Below, piece after piece: positions 1-7,194 of a DNA stretch of 46,663 nt. The DNA is taken from NCBI GenBank assembly GCA_002293375.1, contig DBDA01000018.1:1-46663 (forward strand), given 5' to 3'. The DNA comes from Odoribacter sp. UBA944 (GTDB taxonomy: Bacteria > Bacteroidota > Bacteroidia > Bacteroidales > Marinifilaceae). Numbering within the stretch: the stretch's first letter is position 1; every line of letters starts with the position of its first letter. The notes under the pieces are model-generated. The model searched no databases, had not been told where the DNA came from, and saw only the letters and a program-made list of their open reading frames with translations. The translations under genes were made by a program, and so were the position numbers.

Positions 1-405
1 GTAAGGTACGAAGTAACCGATAATTTCCTACGCTTTTGGTTCAGATATATCGAGCGGAACAGGTCACTGATTGAGATTGGAAACTTTGAAGGAGTGTCTA
101 AAATCATGTTAGATGATTATCCCACTTATTCGGGAAAGACATTGGAACTGTACTTTAAACAAAAGATGCAGGAGAGTTTTGCCTATCGGGCAATAGGCTC
201 GTGGTGGGAGCCAAAAGGGAATCAGCATGAGATTGATATTGTGGGAGTATATTTGGATGATAAGCGTGCAGTTGCTGTTGAAGTAAAACGGCAGAAAAAG
301 AACTTCAAGTCTCAATTGTTTGAAGAGAAAGTCAACATCCTAAAAACAAAGGAACTGAATAAACATACAGTAGAAGGTCTTTGCTGGGATTTAGCAGATA
401 TGTAA
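1..405 (+). CDS. DUF234-type AAA ATPase, C-terminal part (5' end outside window)
   Basis: The reading frame is open from the first base to the TAA at 403-405, so this is the 3' end of a longer gene, not a gene starting at the GTG at 94. The first residues (YEVTDNFLRFWFRYI) are typical of the region after the ATPase core in archaeal-type AAA ATPases with a DUF234 domain. The end carries a PD-(D/E)XK-like pattern: HEIDIV around codons 76-81 and VEVK around codons 95-98. Walker motifs would lie upstream of the window. These proteins are common in Bacteroidota and archaea, but their cellular role is poorly defined. The gene is AT-rich compared with the secretion operon downstream, which fits an accessory origin. 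Family assignment is from motif memory and is fairly secure; function is not. Confidence 0.75.
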   Translation, partial: VRYEVTDNFLRFWFRYIERNRSLIEIGNFEGVSKIMLDDYPTYSGKTLELYFKQKMQESFAYRAIGSWWEPKGNQHEIDIVGVYLDDKRAVAVEVKRQKKNFKSQLFEEKVNILKTKELNKHTVEGLCWDLADM

Positions 406-412
406 TGTGGAA

Positions 413-512
413 ATAACCAATAATTTTGTAAAAATGAAGTGTATGTTATCTGTTGTATGGTGTGTTTCCCGTCAACGAAAGTCCGGCCGCCTGAAGGCCT
501 TTTCGCTGCCGG
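413..512 (+). repeat. 100-bp direct repeat, copy 1 (matches 1906-2005)
   Basis: Bases 413-512 match 1906-2005 with 5 differences in 100 at a constant offset of 1493. The right copy covers the leader and first codons of the intact pseudopilin gene. The left copy is cut off just after the codons for KAFSLP. The pair brackets the DUF4143 ATPase gene. Confidence 0.95.
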
Positions 513-517
513 TTTAG
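434..517 (+). pseudogene. Truncated gspG 5' end (prepilin leader remnant)
   Basis: An ATG at 434 opens a 27-codon frame ending in TAG at 515-517. It encodes the same leader as the intact pseudopilin gene starting at 1927, including the cleavage region KAFSLP, but then stops after one more residue. The hydrophobic helix and the whole periplasmic domain are absent, so no functional pilin can be made. The differences from the intact copy (for example W and C for R and S in the leader) show that it has drifted. It probably records a rearrangement that placed the neighbouring ATPase gene beside gspG. Confidence 0.85.
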
Positions 518-522
518 TTGTT

Positions 523-557
523 GCAAAAGGTTGAACTATAAAGTCTGTGTAAATTTT
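523..557 (+). repeat. 35-bp direct repeat, copy 1 (matches 1775-1809)
   Basis: Bases 523-557 match 1775-1809 with 3 differences. In the right copy the first part is the last codons and stop of the DUF4143 ATPase gene (encoding VQKVEL) and the rest is its 3' flank. The left copy therefore looks like the tail of a second, lost ATPase gene copy. The repeat ends in the motif GTCTGTKTAAATTTT, which recurs elsewhere in the window. Confidence 0.9.
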
Positions 558-571
558 GACGACAAGCTGAA

Positions 572-603
572 TTTGGTAGTTTTAAGTACAATCGCTATAT
601 TTG
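572..603 (+). promoter_or_regulatory. Bacteroidota-type promoter of the DUF4143 ATPase gene
   Basis: TTTG at 572-575 and TATATTTG at 596-603, 20 bases apart, fit the -33/-7 promoter form of this phylum. Transcription would begin near 610, just before the ATG at 630. This is the main reason for preferring that start over an in-frame TTG at 531. Confidence 0.7.
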
Positions 604-629
604 TGCAAAATAGAAATCATATTTATGAT

Positions 630-1793
630 ATGCAAAAATTGATCGACAGAAATATAGAAGCGTTTGTAGCTGAGAATCTACGTGTATTTCCTGCGGTTGC
701 CATTTTAGGCCCAAGACAATGCGGAAAGTCCACTTTGGTGAAAATGCTCTATCAAAATTCGGATGCCTATCTGTATTTAGATCTTCAAAATTTGGATGAC
801 CTGAATAAGTTGAGAGAACCTGTATTATTTTTCCAGGCTAATCAGGATGTGACCATTTGTTTGGACGAAATTCAGTTGGTACCGGAACTTTTTTCGGTAT
901 TGCGAAGTGAAATAGACCGTAACCGTCGTCCGGGACGATTTATTTTGCTTGGATCTGCTTCGCAAGACCTTATACAGAAAACGTCAGAATCGTTGGCCGG
1001 AAGGATCGGATTGATTGAACTTACTCCGTTTACAATTGAAGAGGTTGAACGAAATATAAATTTTGAATTAAATAAATTTTGGCTTCGCGGCGGCTATCCG
1101 GATAGTTATCTCGCGTCCTCGGCCCAGGGAAGCATACTCTGGAGAGAAAATTTCCTCAGAACGTATGTAGAACGGGATATCCCACAACTCGGGATTCAAA
1201 TTCCCGCATTGCAACTGCGTCGTTTGCTGACTATGTGTGCGCACAATCAGGGGCAACTTTTTAATTCTTCCAAATTGGGAGAATCGCTAAGTGTAACTTA
1301 CCAAACTGTTCGCCGGTATATTGACCTGATGGAGCAAACCTTTATTGTTCGTTCGTTACAACCATTTGAAAAGAATACCAAGAAACGCCTGGTTAAATCT
1401 CCTAAAATTTATGTAAGAGATAGCGGACTGTTACATAGATTGTTACAGGTAGATGACTTTAATTCTCTGATGGGAAACCCTGTTTTCGGTGCATCTTGGG
1501 AAGGATTTATTATTGAAAACATCATCTCTTCTTTGAGAGATTGCAAATTTTCTTTTTATCGCAGTGCTTCGGGTGATGAGTTAGACTTGATCATTGAGAG
1601 AGGCTCCCGAAGGATTGCCGTAGAATGTAAAGCCTCATCAGCACCACAGGTAACCAAAGGCTTTTGGAGTGCTATAGAGACCGTAAAACCAGACAAAACA
1701 TATATTGTTTCTCCCGTACCAGTATCTTATCCGTTTAAAAATGATGTGGAAGTTTGCGGTTTGAGTGATTTCGTGCAAAAGGTTGAACTATAG
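630..1793 (+). CDS. ATP-binding protein, AAA_14 plus DUF4143
   Basis: A 387-residue protein. The N-terminal AAA core has a Walker A motif (GPRQCGKST, near residue 26) and a Walker B-like CLDEIQ with a later LLGSASQ sensor segment. The C-terminal DUF4143 half ends in a nuclease-fold pattern (ELDLII, then VECKAS). Such proteins are common accessory ATPases in Bacteroidota. Roles in DNA transactions or toxin-antitoxin-like behaviour have been suggested, but none is settled. The start at 630 is chosen because a promoter lies at 572-603 and the Walker A motif falls at the usual distance from it. The gene is AT-rich, has its own promoter, and sits between two direct repeats, all of which suggest a cassette acquired or moved separately from the GC-richer secretion genes that follow. 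Confidence 0.85.
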   Translation: MQKLIDRNIEAFVAENLRVFPAVAILGPRQCGKSTLVKMLYQNSDAYLYLDLQNLDDLNKLREPVLFFQANQDVTICLDEIQLVPELFSVLRSEIDRNRRPGRFILLGSASQDLIQKTSESLAGRIGLIELTPFTIEEVERNINFELNKFWLRGGYPDSYLASSAQGSILWRENFLRTYVERDIPQLGIQIPALQLRRLLTMCAHNQGQLFNSSKLGESLSVTYQTVRRYIDLMEQTFIVRSLQPFEKNTKKRLVKSPKIYVRDSGLLHRLLQVDDFNSLMGNPVFGASWEGFIIENIISSLRDCKFSFYRSASGDELDLIIERGSRRIAVECKASSAPQVTKGFWSAIETVKPDKTYIVSPVPVSYPFKNDVEVCGLSDFVQKVEL

Positions 1794-1809
1794 CGTCTGT
1801 TTAAATTTT
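1775..1809 (+). repeat. 35-bp direct repeat, copy 2
   Basis: Right partner of 523-557. It spans the end of the DUF4143 ATPase gene and the first 16 bases after its stop. Confidence 0.9.
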
Positions 1810-1905
1810 CTCCCAGATACACTTGGTTTTTTAACATTTGTTATCTACATTGCGCATCCTTATGCGCGTGGTTTGTTGATTTTGTTTGATAAACCGCATT
1901 GTCTG

Positions 1906-2005
1906 ATAACCAATAATTTTGTAAAAATGAAGTGTATGTTATCTGTTGTACGGAGTGTTTCCCGGCAACAAAAATCCGGCCGCCTGAAGGCCTTTTCGCT
2001 GCCGG
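1906..2005 (+). repeat. 100-bp direct repeat, copy 2
   Basis: Right partner of 413-512. It covers 21 bases upstream of gspG and its first 26 codons. Confidence 0.95.
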
Positions 2006-2370
2006 AATTATTAGTGGTGTTGGTGATTATCGGCATATTGGTGTTGATAGCTCTTCCCAACCTGATGCCTTTGATCACTAAGGCCAAGTCTACGGAAGCC
2101 CAGCAACAGTTGGTGTTTCTCCATACGTTGCAGAAAACCCATTTTTATACCCATTCGCGCTATTCCTCTTCCCTGAAAGACCTGGGATTTGAACAGCAGA
2201 AGTTGGTGACGGACGAAGGAAATGCCAACTACCGCATTGAGATTGCCGAGGCCAATGAAAAGGGATTTCGGGCTACAGCTACGGCTGTTGTGGATTTTGA
2301 CGGGGATGGGACCTTCAATGTATGGGAGATTAACCAGGAGAAGGAGTTGAAGGAGACCACCCAGGATTAA
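1927..2370 (+). CDS. gspG: Major pseudopilin, GspG-like
   Basis: A 147-residue type II secretion / type IV pilin-like protein, expected to assemble into the periplasmic pseudopilus after leader removal. A basic 22-residue leader ends in KA, followed by FSLPE, giving Glu at mature position 5. A hydrophobic helix follows to about residue 49. The cleavage residue is Ala instead of the usual Gly. The C-terminal domain contains a 12-residue EF-hand-like loop at residues 123-134 (DFDGDGTFNVWE), with Asp at loop positions 1, 3 and 5 and Glu at 12. True GspG proteins also bind calcium, though through a different loop. The ATG at 1927 is chosen because it gives a standard leader. The gene heads a twelve-gene operon, and its 5' end is duplicated at 413-512. 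It is probably the most abundant subunit, judged by position and domain make-up. Confidence 0.88.
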   Translation: MKCMLSVVRSVSRQQKSGRLKAFSLPELLVVLVIIGILVLIALPNLMPLITKAKSTEAQQQLVFLHTLQKTHFYTHSRYSSSLKDLGFEQQKLVTDEGNANYRIEIAEANEKGFRATATAVVDFDGDGTFNVWEINQEKELKETTQD

Positions 2371-2373
2371 CGC

Positions 2374-2826
2374 ATGTATTTTCTGCCCGCTTTTCTTCCC
2401 TTGCTTGTGATGATCCGTTCCGATTTCCGGAAGCGGCAGATCGGTGTGGTGTGGCTGGTTCTGTTCGGAACGGCTACGCTTGCAGGCTGTTGTTTGGAGT
2501 TTGGCTGGCGTGAAACCGGTTCCCGGGTACTGGTGAACGCGGCGGCCATGGCGTGGATGGCGGTGGTGGTGTGGGGATACCTGCGGTTGCGCTACGGTAC
2601 GGCGCAAGGGTATATCGGCCGGGGGGATGTCTGGTTTTTGGCCTGCCTGACGCCGTTCTTTGGCTTGCGGGAACTGGTAGGGTTCCTGACGGCCTCTTTT
2701 GCCTGTACGCTGATAGCCTGGCTGATGTGGAAGAAAATGTGGGCGGCCCGGGAAGAGATCCCGCTGGTGAGTACGGTGGGTCTCTGCTACATCGGGTATG
2801 TATGTTTTAAACTGATCGCAACATGA
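2374..2826 (+). CDS. Small prepilin peptidase (A24 family)
   Basis: A 150-residue integral membrane protein with about four to five hydrophobic segments. The two Asp motifs of the A24 aspartyl peptidases are visible: the first in IRSDFRKRQI (near residue 17) and the second in the GRGD motif (near residue 87). It should cleave the leaders of the pseudopilins encoded beside it. It lacks the cytoplasmic N-terminal methyltransferase domain of full-length PilD/GspO (about 280 residues), so it resembles the short CpaA/TadV-like form. The stop overlaps the start of gspE in an ATGA, indicating translational coupling. Its substrates here all have Ala at the cleavage site, so its specificity may differ from that of well-studied enzymes. 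Confidence 0.85.
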   Translation: MYFLPAFLPLLVMIRSDFRKRQIGVVWLVLFGTATLAGCCLEFGWRETGSRVLVNAAAMAWMAVVVWGYLRLRYGTAQGYIGRGDVWFLACLTPFFGLRELVGFLTASFACTLIAWLMWKKMWAAREEIPLVSTVGLCYIGYVCFKLIAT

Positions 2827-4253
2827 CGGATATCCGGATACCGACAGAGATTGTTCAATTGTTTACCCCGGAAGAGGCTTGGGAGTACAACCTGCTGCCA
2901 TACGGAAAAGAGGGGGCGGTTCTGTGCTGTTACGGGAACGCCGAACGGGACTACGCTCCGCAGGAGACGGAATTGGAGGTGGTGTTCGGCTTTCCGGTGC
3001 GGGTAGCGCCGCTTCCGGCCGAAGAGTTGCACCGCCTGCTGCACCGGTATTACCGGAAAGAAGTGGGAATAGAAGCGGGCCGCTCCGTGCGTTCCATGAA
3101 CGTCGACAGCCCGGACTACATCCGGGGCCTGATTGAAGAGGGGTACCGGAACAATGCCAGTGATATCCATTTTGAACCGTACGAGCACCGGTGCCGGGTG
3201 CGGTTTCGCATAGACGGCGGCCTGATAGAGCGGTATGTGGTGGAAAAGGGGAGCTATGCGGCGTTGGTGAACCGCTTGAAGATTATGGCCAATCTGGATA
3301 TTTCGGAAAAGCGGTTGCCGCAGGACGGGCGTATTCTGTACCGGGTGGGGGATCGCCCTTTTGACCTGCGGGTCTCTTCCCTGCCGACCATTTACGGGGA
3401 GAAAGTGGTGCTCCGCCTGCTGACCAGGCGTCTGGAGTTGCTTGAACTGGGGAATCTGGGATTTGACGGGAAGCAGTTGGAAGACTATACCCGCGCCATC
3501 CGGCGGCCGAACGGGTTGGTGCTGATCAGCGGCCCGACGGGTTCCGGTAAAAGTACCACCCTGTACGCCACCCTGCGGTTGCTGAACAAAGAGCGCAGCA
3601 ATATTCTGACCATCGAAGATCCGGTGGAGTACACGTTGGAAGGGATCAACCAGGTGCAGTTGAAAGAGGAGATCGGCCTGACTTTTGGAAGCGCCCTCCG
3701 GACGTTTCTACGACAGGATCCCGATATTATTATGTTGGGAGAGATCCGGGACGCGGATACGGCACAGATGGCGGTACGCAGTTCGCTGACCGGCCACCTA
3801 TTGCTTTCTACGATCCACACGAACAGCGCCTGGGGCAGCGTGGCCCGTATGACGGATATGGGTATTCACCCTTATCTGCTGGCCGATACGCTGGTGTTGT
3901 GCGTAGCCCAACGGTTGGTGCGTATTCTCTGTCCGCACTGCAAACAGCCGGCGGAACGGGATACGCACCTGGAGGCCCTGTTGGGCGCCGGCCATAACGA
4001 AGGCGCCTATTACCGGGCCGTTGGGTGCGAACGGTGTTATTACACCGGTTACAGCGGCCGGAAAGCCGTTTATGAAGTGATACCGGTGGACCATTATTTG
4101 GCGGAGCAGATCCGCCGTTCGGGCAACGAGGTGGACGCCCGCCTAAAACAGCAGGGAATCCGCACATTGAAGGATTCCATGATCAGCCTGTACCGATCGG
4201 GCGACACTTCGTTGGAGGAGTTGGCGCCTTTGTTGGGGGGCGAGAATAGTTAA
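2823..4253 (+). CDS. gspE: Type II secretion ATPase GspE
   Basis: A 476-residue hexameric cytoplasmic ATPase that drives pseudopilus growth. The sequence shows a short N-terminal docking domain (to about residue 85), the ASDIHFEP signature near 112, Walker A GPTGSGKST at 237-245, the Asp box around 264-268, Walker B ending MLGEIRD at 304-310, and the His box STIHTN at 329-334. A four-cysteine zinc motif follows (C370, C373, C402, C405), which is typical of GspE/PilB extension ATPases and absent from PilT retraction ATPases. No PilT homologue is present in the window. The gene is coupled to the upstream peptidase gene by an ATGA overlap and is followed after 20 bases by the secretin gene. Family assignment is secure. 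Confidence 0.95.
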   Translation: MTDIRIPTEIVQLFTPEEAWEYNLLPYGKEGAVLCCYGNAERDYAPQETELEVVFGFPVRVAPLPAEELHRLLHRYYRKEVGIEAGRSVRSMNVDSPDYIRGLIEEGYRNNASDIHFEPYEHRCRVRFRIDGGLIERYVVEKGSYAALVNRLKIMANLDISEKRLPQDGRILYRVGDRPFDLRVSSLPTIYGEKVVLRLLTRRLELLELGNLGFDGKQLEDYTRAIRRPNGLVLISGPTGSGKSTTLYATLRLLNKERSNILTIEDPVEYTLEGINQVQLKEEIGLTFGSALRTFLRQDPDIIMLGEIRDADTAQMAVRSSLTGHLLLSTIHTNSAWGSVARMTDMGIHPYLLADTLVLCVAQRLVRILCPHCKQPAERDTHLEALLGAGHNEGAYYRAVGCERCYYTGYSGRKAVYEVIPVDHYLAEQIRRSGNEVDARLKQQGIRTLKDSMISLYRSGDTSLEELAPLLGGENS

Positions 4254-4273
4254 TAAAAAACAGTTACAAACAC

Positions 4274-6184
4274 ATGATACGATTTATCCGGTACCTACTT
4301 TTTTTGCTCCCGTTTTCGGGTTTACAGGCGCAACCGTCCGCAACCGATTCTTTGAAACGGGAACGCCTCCACACGGAGTTGGAGTTGTTGGGGCAACGCG
4401 ACCCTGCTTTTCTCTCCGGGATCGATGTTTCGGCGGCGGGCCTGCCGTTGGCGGAACTGCTCAGGAATGTTGCCAAAGCCAACGAGGTGAACCTTTGTGT
4501 CCGGAACGCCGACCAGCAGTTGGTTTCCTGCAATTTTAAGAACATACGGGTGACGGATTTTCTGGAGTTCCTCTGCCGGGAGTATAAGCTAAACCTGGAG
4601 GTGGTCGGGAATATTGTATCCGTCTATCCGGAGGTAGCACCCCCTTTGCGGGAACCGGAACCGCAAATCCGCTATGAACGGGAGAGCGGGTTGTTCAGTT
4701 GTGATTTTACCAATGCCCCTTTGATCGGCGTAGCCCGGAAAATAGCGGGCCAAACCGGACGAAATCTTATTGTCCCCCAACATCTGTACGATGTGCGGGT
4801 ATCTGCTTACATACACGGGATGCCTTTGGAGGAGGGGATAAACACACTGGCAGGAGTAAACGGGTTGACCCTTGAAAAAAGCGGAGAGCAGGGCTGGATG
4901 TTTACGGGCCGGGAAGAGGCCGCTCCGGGAAACAACGGATTGCCCCGGGGATTCAGCCACCGCCCTGCCTTTGCCTCCAGCCAGTTGGAAGTGGACTCTA
5001 TGGGTATGATAACGGCTATGATCTCCTCCGGAAATCTGAGCGATATGATTGCCAGCGTCTGCGAAAAACTAAAACTCAGTTATTATTTTGTCACCCCCTT
5101 GCAGCGGAATATTTCCCTTTTTGTCCGGCAGGTGGACCTGACGACGTTCCTCCACGTATTGTTCACCGGTACGGAATACTCCTGGTACGAGAGCGGAGGG
5201 ATTTACCTCTTCGGCACCGCCGGCAAGGAAAATTCCGGCTCTTTCCTGACTGTCCGCACGGTGCCCATGCGCTGCCGCACGGTGGATAAAGTGGCGGACC
5301 TGATCCCGGAAACCCTGAAAACCGGTACGCAGATCGTGGTGTTTCCGGACCAAAACAGCCTGATCCTGTGCGGAGATCAGAGCAAGGTGACCCGCATTGA
5401 ACAGTTTCTGGCCTCCATTGATAAAAGTGTTCCCCTTATTTCGATTGATGTGATTATTGTGGATGTACGCAAAAGCATGATCAATGAGGCGGGAATCTCT
5501 ATGGGACTGGGAGACGCGCCGGCTACTACGGGAGGTACCCTCTCGCCGGGTGTGGGGGTTACCTTGGGGGCGGCTTCTATCAACCGGTTGATAAACAGTT
5601 TTAACGGTTTCGGTTCTATTAATCTGGGCAAGGTGACCCCCAATTTTTACATGAACCTGAAGTTTCTGGAAGAGAACGGAAACATCGAGCTGCGCTCCAC
5701 GCCGAGGCTCTCCACGTTGAACGGGCACGAAGCCAAGCTGAAAAGCGGAGAGACCCGTTATTACAAGGAGGTGAACACCAATATTATCGGTTATCAGAAT
5801 CCGATGCAGACGGACTCGTACGTCTGGAAAAGCATCGACGCCAATTTAGAGGTGACCGTGGTGCCCTTTGTCAGCCGGGACAGTATGATCACCCTGACCA
5901 TTACCCTGGAGCAGACGGAATTTACGGAAAACAACTCCAAGGTAGACGAGAAGGAGCCGGCCCCGCCGGGTACCTCCACCCGGAGTTTTGAGTCGATCCT
6001 GCGGGTTCGGGACGGAGAGATGGTGCTTTTGGGAGGGATTGAAAAGAGTACGAAGAATAAAACCTCCACCGGCCTTCCTTTTCTGGCCCGGGTACCGGTG
6101 ATCAAATGGCTGTTCGGCTCTTCGAGCAACAACAAGATTTCTCAGAAACTGAACATATTTATCAGCCCGACCATTGTTTTTTAA
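4274..6184 (+). CDS. gspD: Secretin GspD
   Basis: A 636-residue outer-membrane channel subunit. An N-terminal signal peptide ends near residue 19 (LQAQ). Three successive stretches look like STN/N0-type small domains, at about residues 50-119, 139-213 and 240-318. An N1-like domain (near 325-390) and the secretin core then run to the C terminus. Core signatures include VPLISIDVIIVDV near residue 393, LRSTPRLSTLNGHEA, and the late VLLGGIEKSTKNKT followed by PVIKWLFG and ISPTIVF. There is no S-domain after the core, so if the channel needs a pilotin it must bind in another way; the lipoprotein at 7716-8096 is a candidate. The gene starts 20 bases after gspE. Its role as the exit pore of the secretion machine is secure; the substrate is unknown. 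Confidence 0.93.
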   Translation: MIRFIRYLLFLLPFSGLQAQPSATDSLKRERLHTELELLGQRDPAFLSGIDVSAAGLPLAELLRNVAKANEVNLCVRNADQQLVSCNFKNIRVTDFLEFLCREYKLNLEVVGNIVSVYPEVAPPLREPEPQIRYERESGLFSCDFTNAPLIGVARKIAGQTGRNLIVPQHLYDVRVSAYIHGMPLEEGINTLAGVNGLTLEKSGEQGWMFTGREEAAPGNNGLPRGFSHRPAFASSQLEVDSMGMITAMISSGNLSDMIASVCEKLKLSYYFVTPLQRNISLFVRQVDLTTFLHVLFTGTEYSWYESGGIYLFGTAGKENSGSFLTVRTVPMRCRTVDKVADLIPETLKTGTQIVVFPDQNSLILCGDQSKVTRIEQFLASIDKSVPLISIDVIIVDVRKSMINEAGISMGLGDAPATTGGTLSPGVGVTLGAASINRLINSFNGFGSINLGKVTPNFYMNLKFLEENGNIELRSTPRLSTLNGHEAKLKSGETRYYKEVNTNIIGYQNPMQTDSYVWKSIDANLEVTVVPFVSRDSMITLTITLEQTEFTENNSKVDEKEPAPPGTSTRSFESILRVRDGEMVLLGGIEKSTKNKTSTGLPFLARVPVIKWLFGSSSNNKISQKLNIFISPTIVF

Positions 6185-6198
6185 CCCGGACGTTGTAT

Positions 6199-7194
6199 AT
6201 GCTGAACAGAATTATCAACCGAATTATTTACCTGAAGGTCAGCCTGGAACAGGAGGGGGATGTCCGGATTACGGCCTGTCCGGTCCGGTATAGAAAGGGA
6301 GAGATCGAATACGGAAAGAAGCAGGGTCTTGTTTCGGCGAAAGAGTGGGCCGGGAAACGTCCGGCCCCGGTGGCGGTGGTTGTGGGTGTCACCGGACAGG
6401 GTGTCGTCGCCAAAAATGTGCGCCCGGGAGATGCCATCCGGGAGAAAGTGGTCCGCGGTACGGATTTTCTGTGGGAGGAGTACGCCGGAGAGGGGGAAGA
6501 GCGCCGGTTGGTGTTTGTCCGCAAAGAGGCGCCGGCGGAGTTTTTAGAAACGGTCCATCATCTGAAAGTTACGGTCGTCGCTGTTTTTCCGTTGGACGAA
6601 GAGGGGGGTGGAGAAGCGGAAAAGATAACGGCTGTTTTCCGGGAACAATTCACGTTCCGGAACCTGCTGAAAACCGACCGACAGGCCGGGCAATTGGCGA
6701 ACCTGCTGGCGGCAAAGATACGGATTCCCGTGCTGGCCTGCCTGTTTTTGATGGCGGCCTTCAATTTCGGTATTCATCCGGGTGTGTCGGGAGAACACGA
6801 CCGGTTGCGCTCGGAACTGCTGTTTTTGAAAAGGGAGTCGGAGGAGCGGCGGGGAAACGACCGCCGGCTCTCCGCTTTTTTAGAGACCTACGGGAACGGG
6901 GCCGCTTTCCCTTTCAGCCGGACGGCCGACCGCATTGCTTCCCTGTTGCCGGAACCGGTGCGCCTGACGGAGCTCTCTTTGGTTCCGCTGCAAAAAAGCC
7001 CGGAAAGGGGAAAGCCCCTGCAATTGCAGGCCAATACGGTCCGCCTGAAAGGCCGGGCGGAACGGGAGGAGGCCATAGGGCGGCTGACCCGGCTGTTGTC
7101 GGAAGATCCCTCTTTCCGGCAGGTACGGCTCACTTCGCTGGCCAAACAGCCGGAGGAGGCGTTTTTCACGTTTGAAATCCTTATTGAACCATGA
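6199..7194 (+). CDS. GspL/PilN-like inner-membrane assembly protein
   Basis: A 331-residue protein with a cytoplasmic N-terminal part (about 1-172), one transmembrane helix (about 175-192, IPVLACLFLMAAF), a charged, likely coiled-coil stretch, and a C-terminal PilN/GspL-like ferredoxin-fold domain (about 225-331; RIASLLPEPVRLTELSL near its start). In known systems this protein joins the GspE ATPase to the periplasmic ring. The cytoplasmic part has a VVGVTGQGV segment but is shorter than the actin-like domains of GspL or PilM, so it appears reduced. The ATG at 6199 is chosen because it follows the secretin stop by 14 bases and gives a sensible N terminus. Earlier in-frame starts lie inside gspD. 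It overlaps the next gene by ATGA. Assignment rests on topology and gene order more than on close similarity. Confidence 0.72.
   Translation: MLNRIINRIIYLKVSLEQEGDVRITACPVRYRKGEIEYGKKQGLVSAKEWAGKRPAPVAVVVGVTGQGVVAKNVRPGDAIREKVVRGTDFLWEEYAGEGEERRLVFVRKEAPAEFLETVHHLKVTVVAVFPLDEEGGGEAEKITAVFREQFTFRNLLKTDRQAGQLANLLAAKIRIPVLACLFLMAAFNFGIHPGVSGEHDRLRSELLFLKRESEERRGNDRRLSAFLETYGNGAAFPFSRTADRIASLLPEPVRLTELSLVPLQKSPERGKPLQLQANTVRLKGRAEREEAIGRLTRLLSEDPSFRQVRLTSLAKQPEEAFFTFEILIEP

Noticed and set aside
94..405. A separate small gene starting at the GTG at 94
   Set aside because: The frame is open to the window's first base and the upstream residues match DUF234 proteins, so this is the tail of a larger gene.
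531..629. N-terminal extension of the DUF4143 ATPase from a TTG at 531
   Set aside because: A good promoter lies at 572-603, inside the extension, and the extra residues are made from the repeat sequence at 523-557.
1833..1840. A -7 promoter box for gspG (AACATTTG)
   Set aside because: The first base is wrong and no -33 TTTG lies at a suitable distance; the gspG promoter could not be located by eye.
413..2005. An insertion sequence flanked by target-site duplications
   Set aside because: The repeats are 100 bp and are gene sequence, no transposase or terminal inverted repeat is present, and the enclosed gene is a DUF4143 ATPase.
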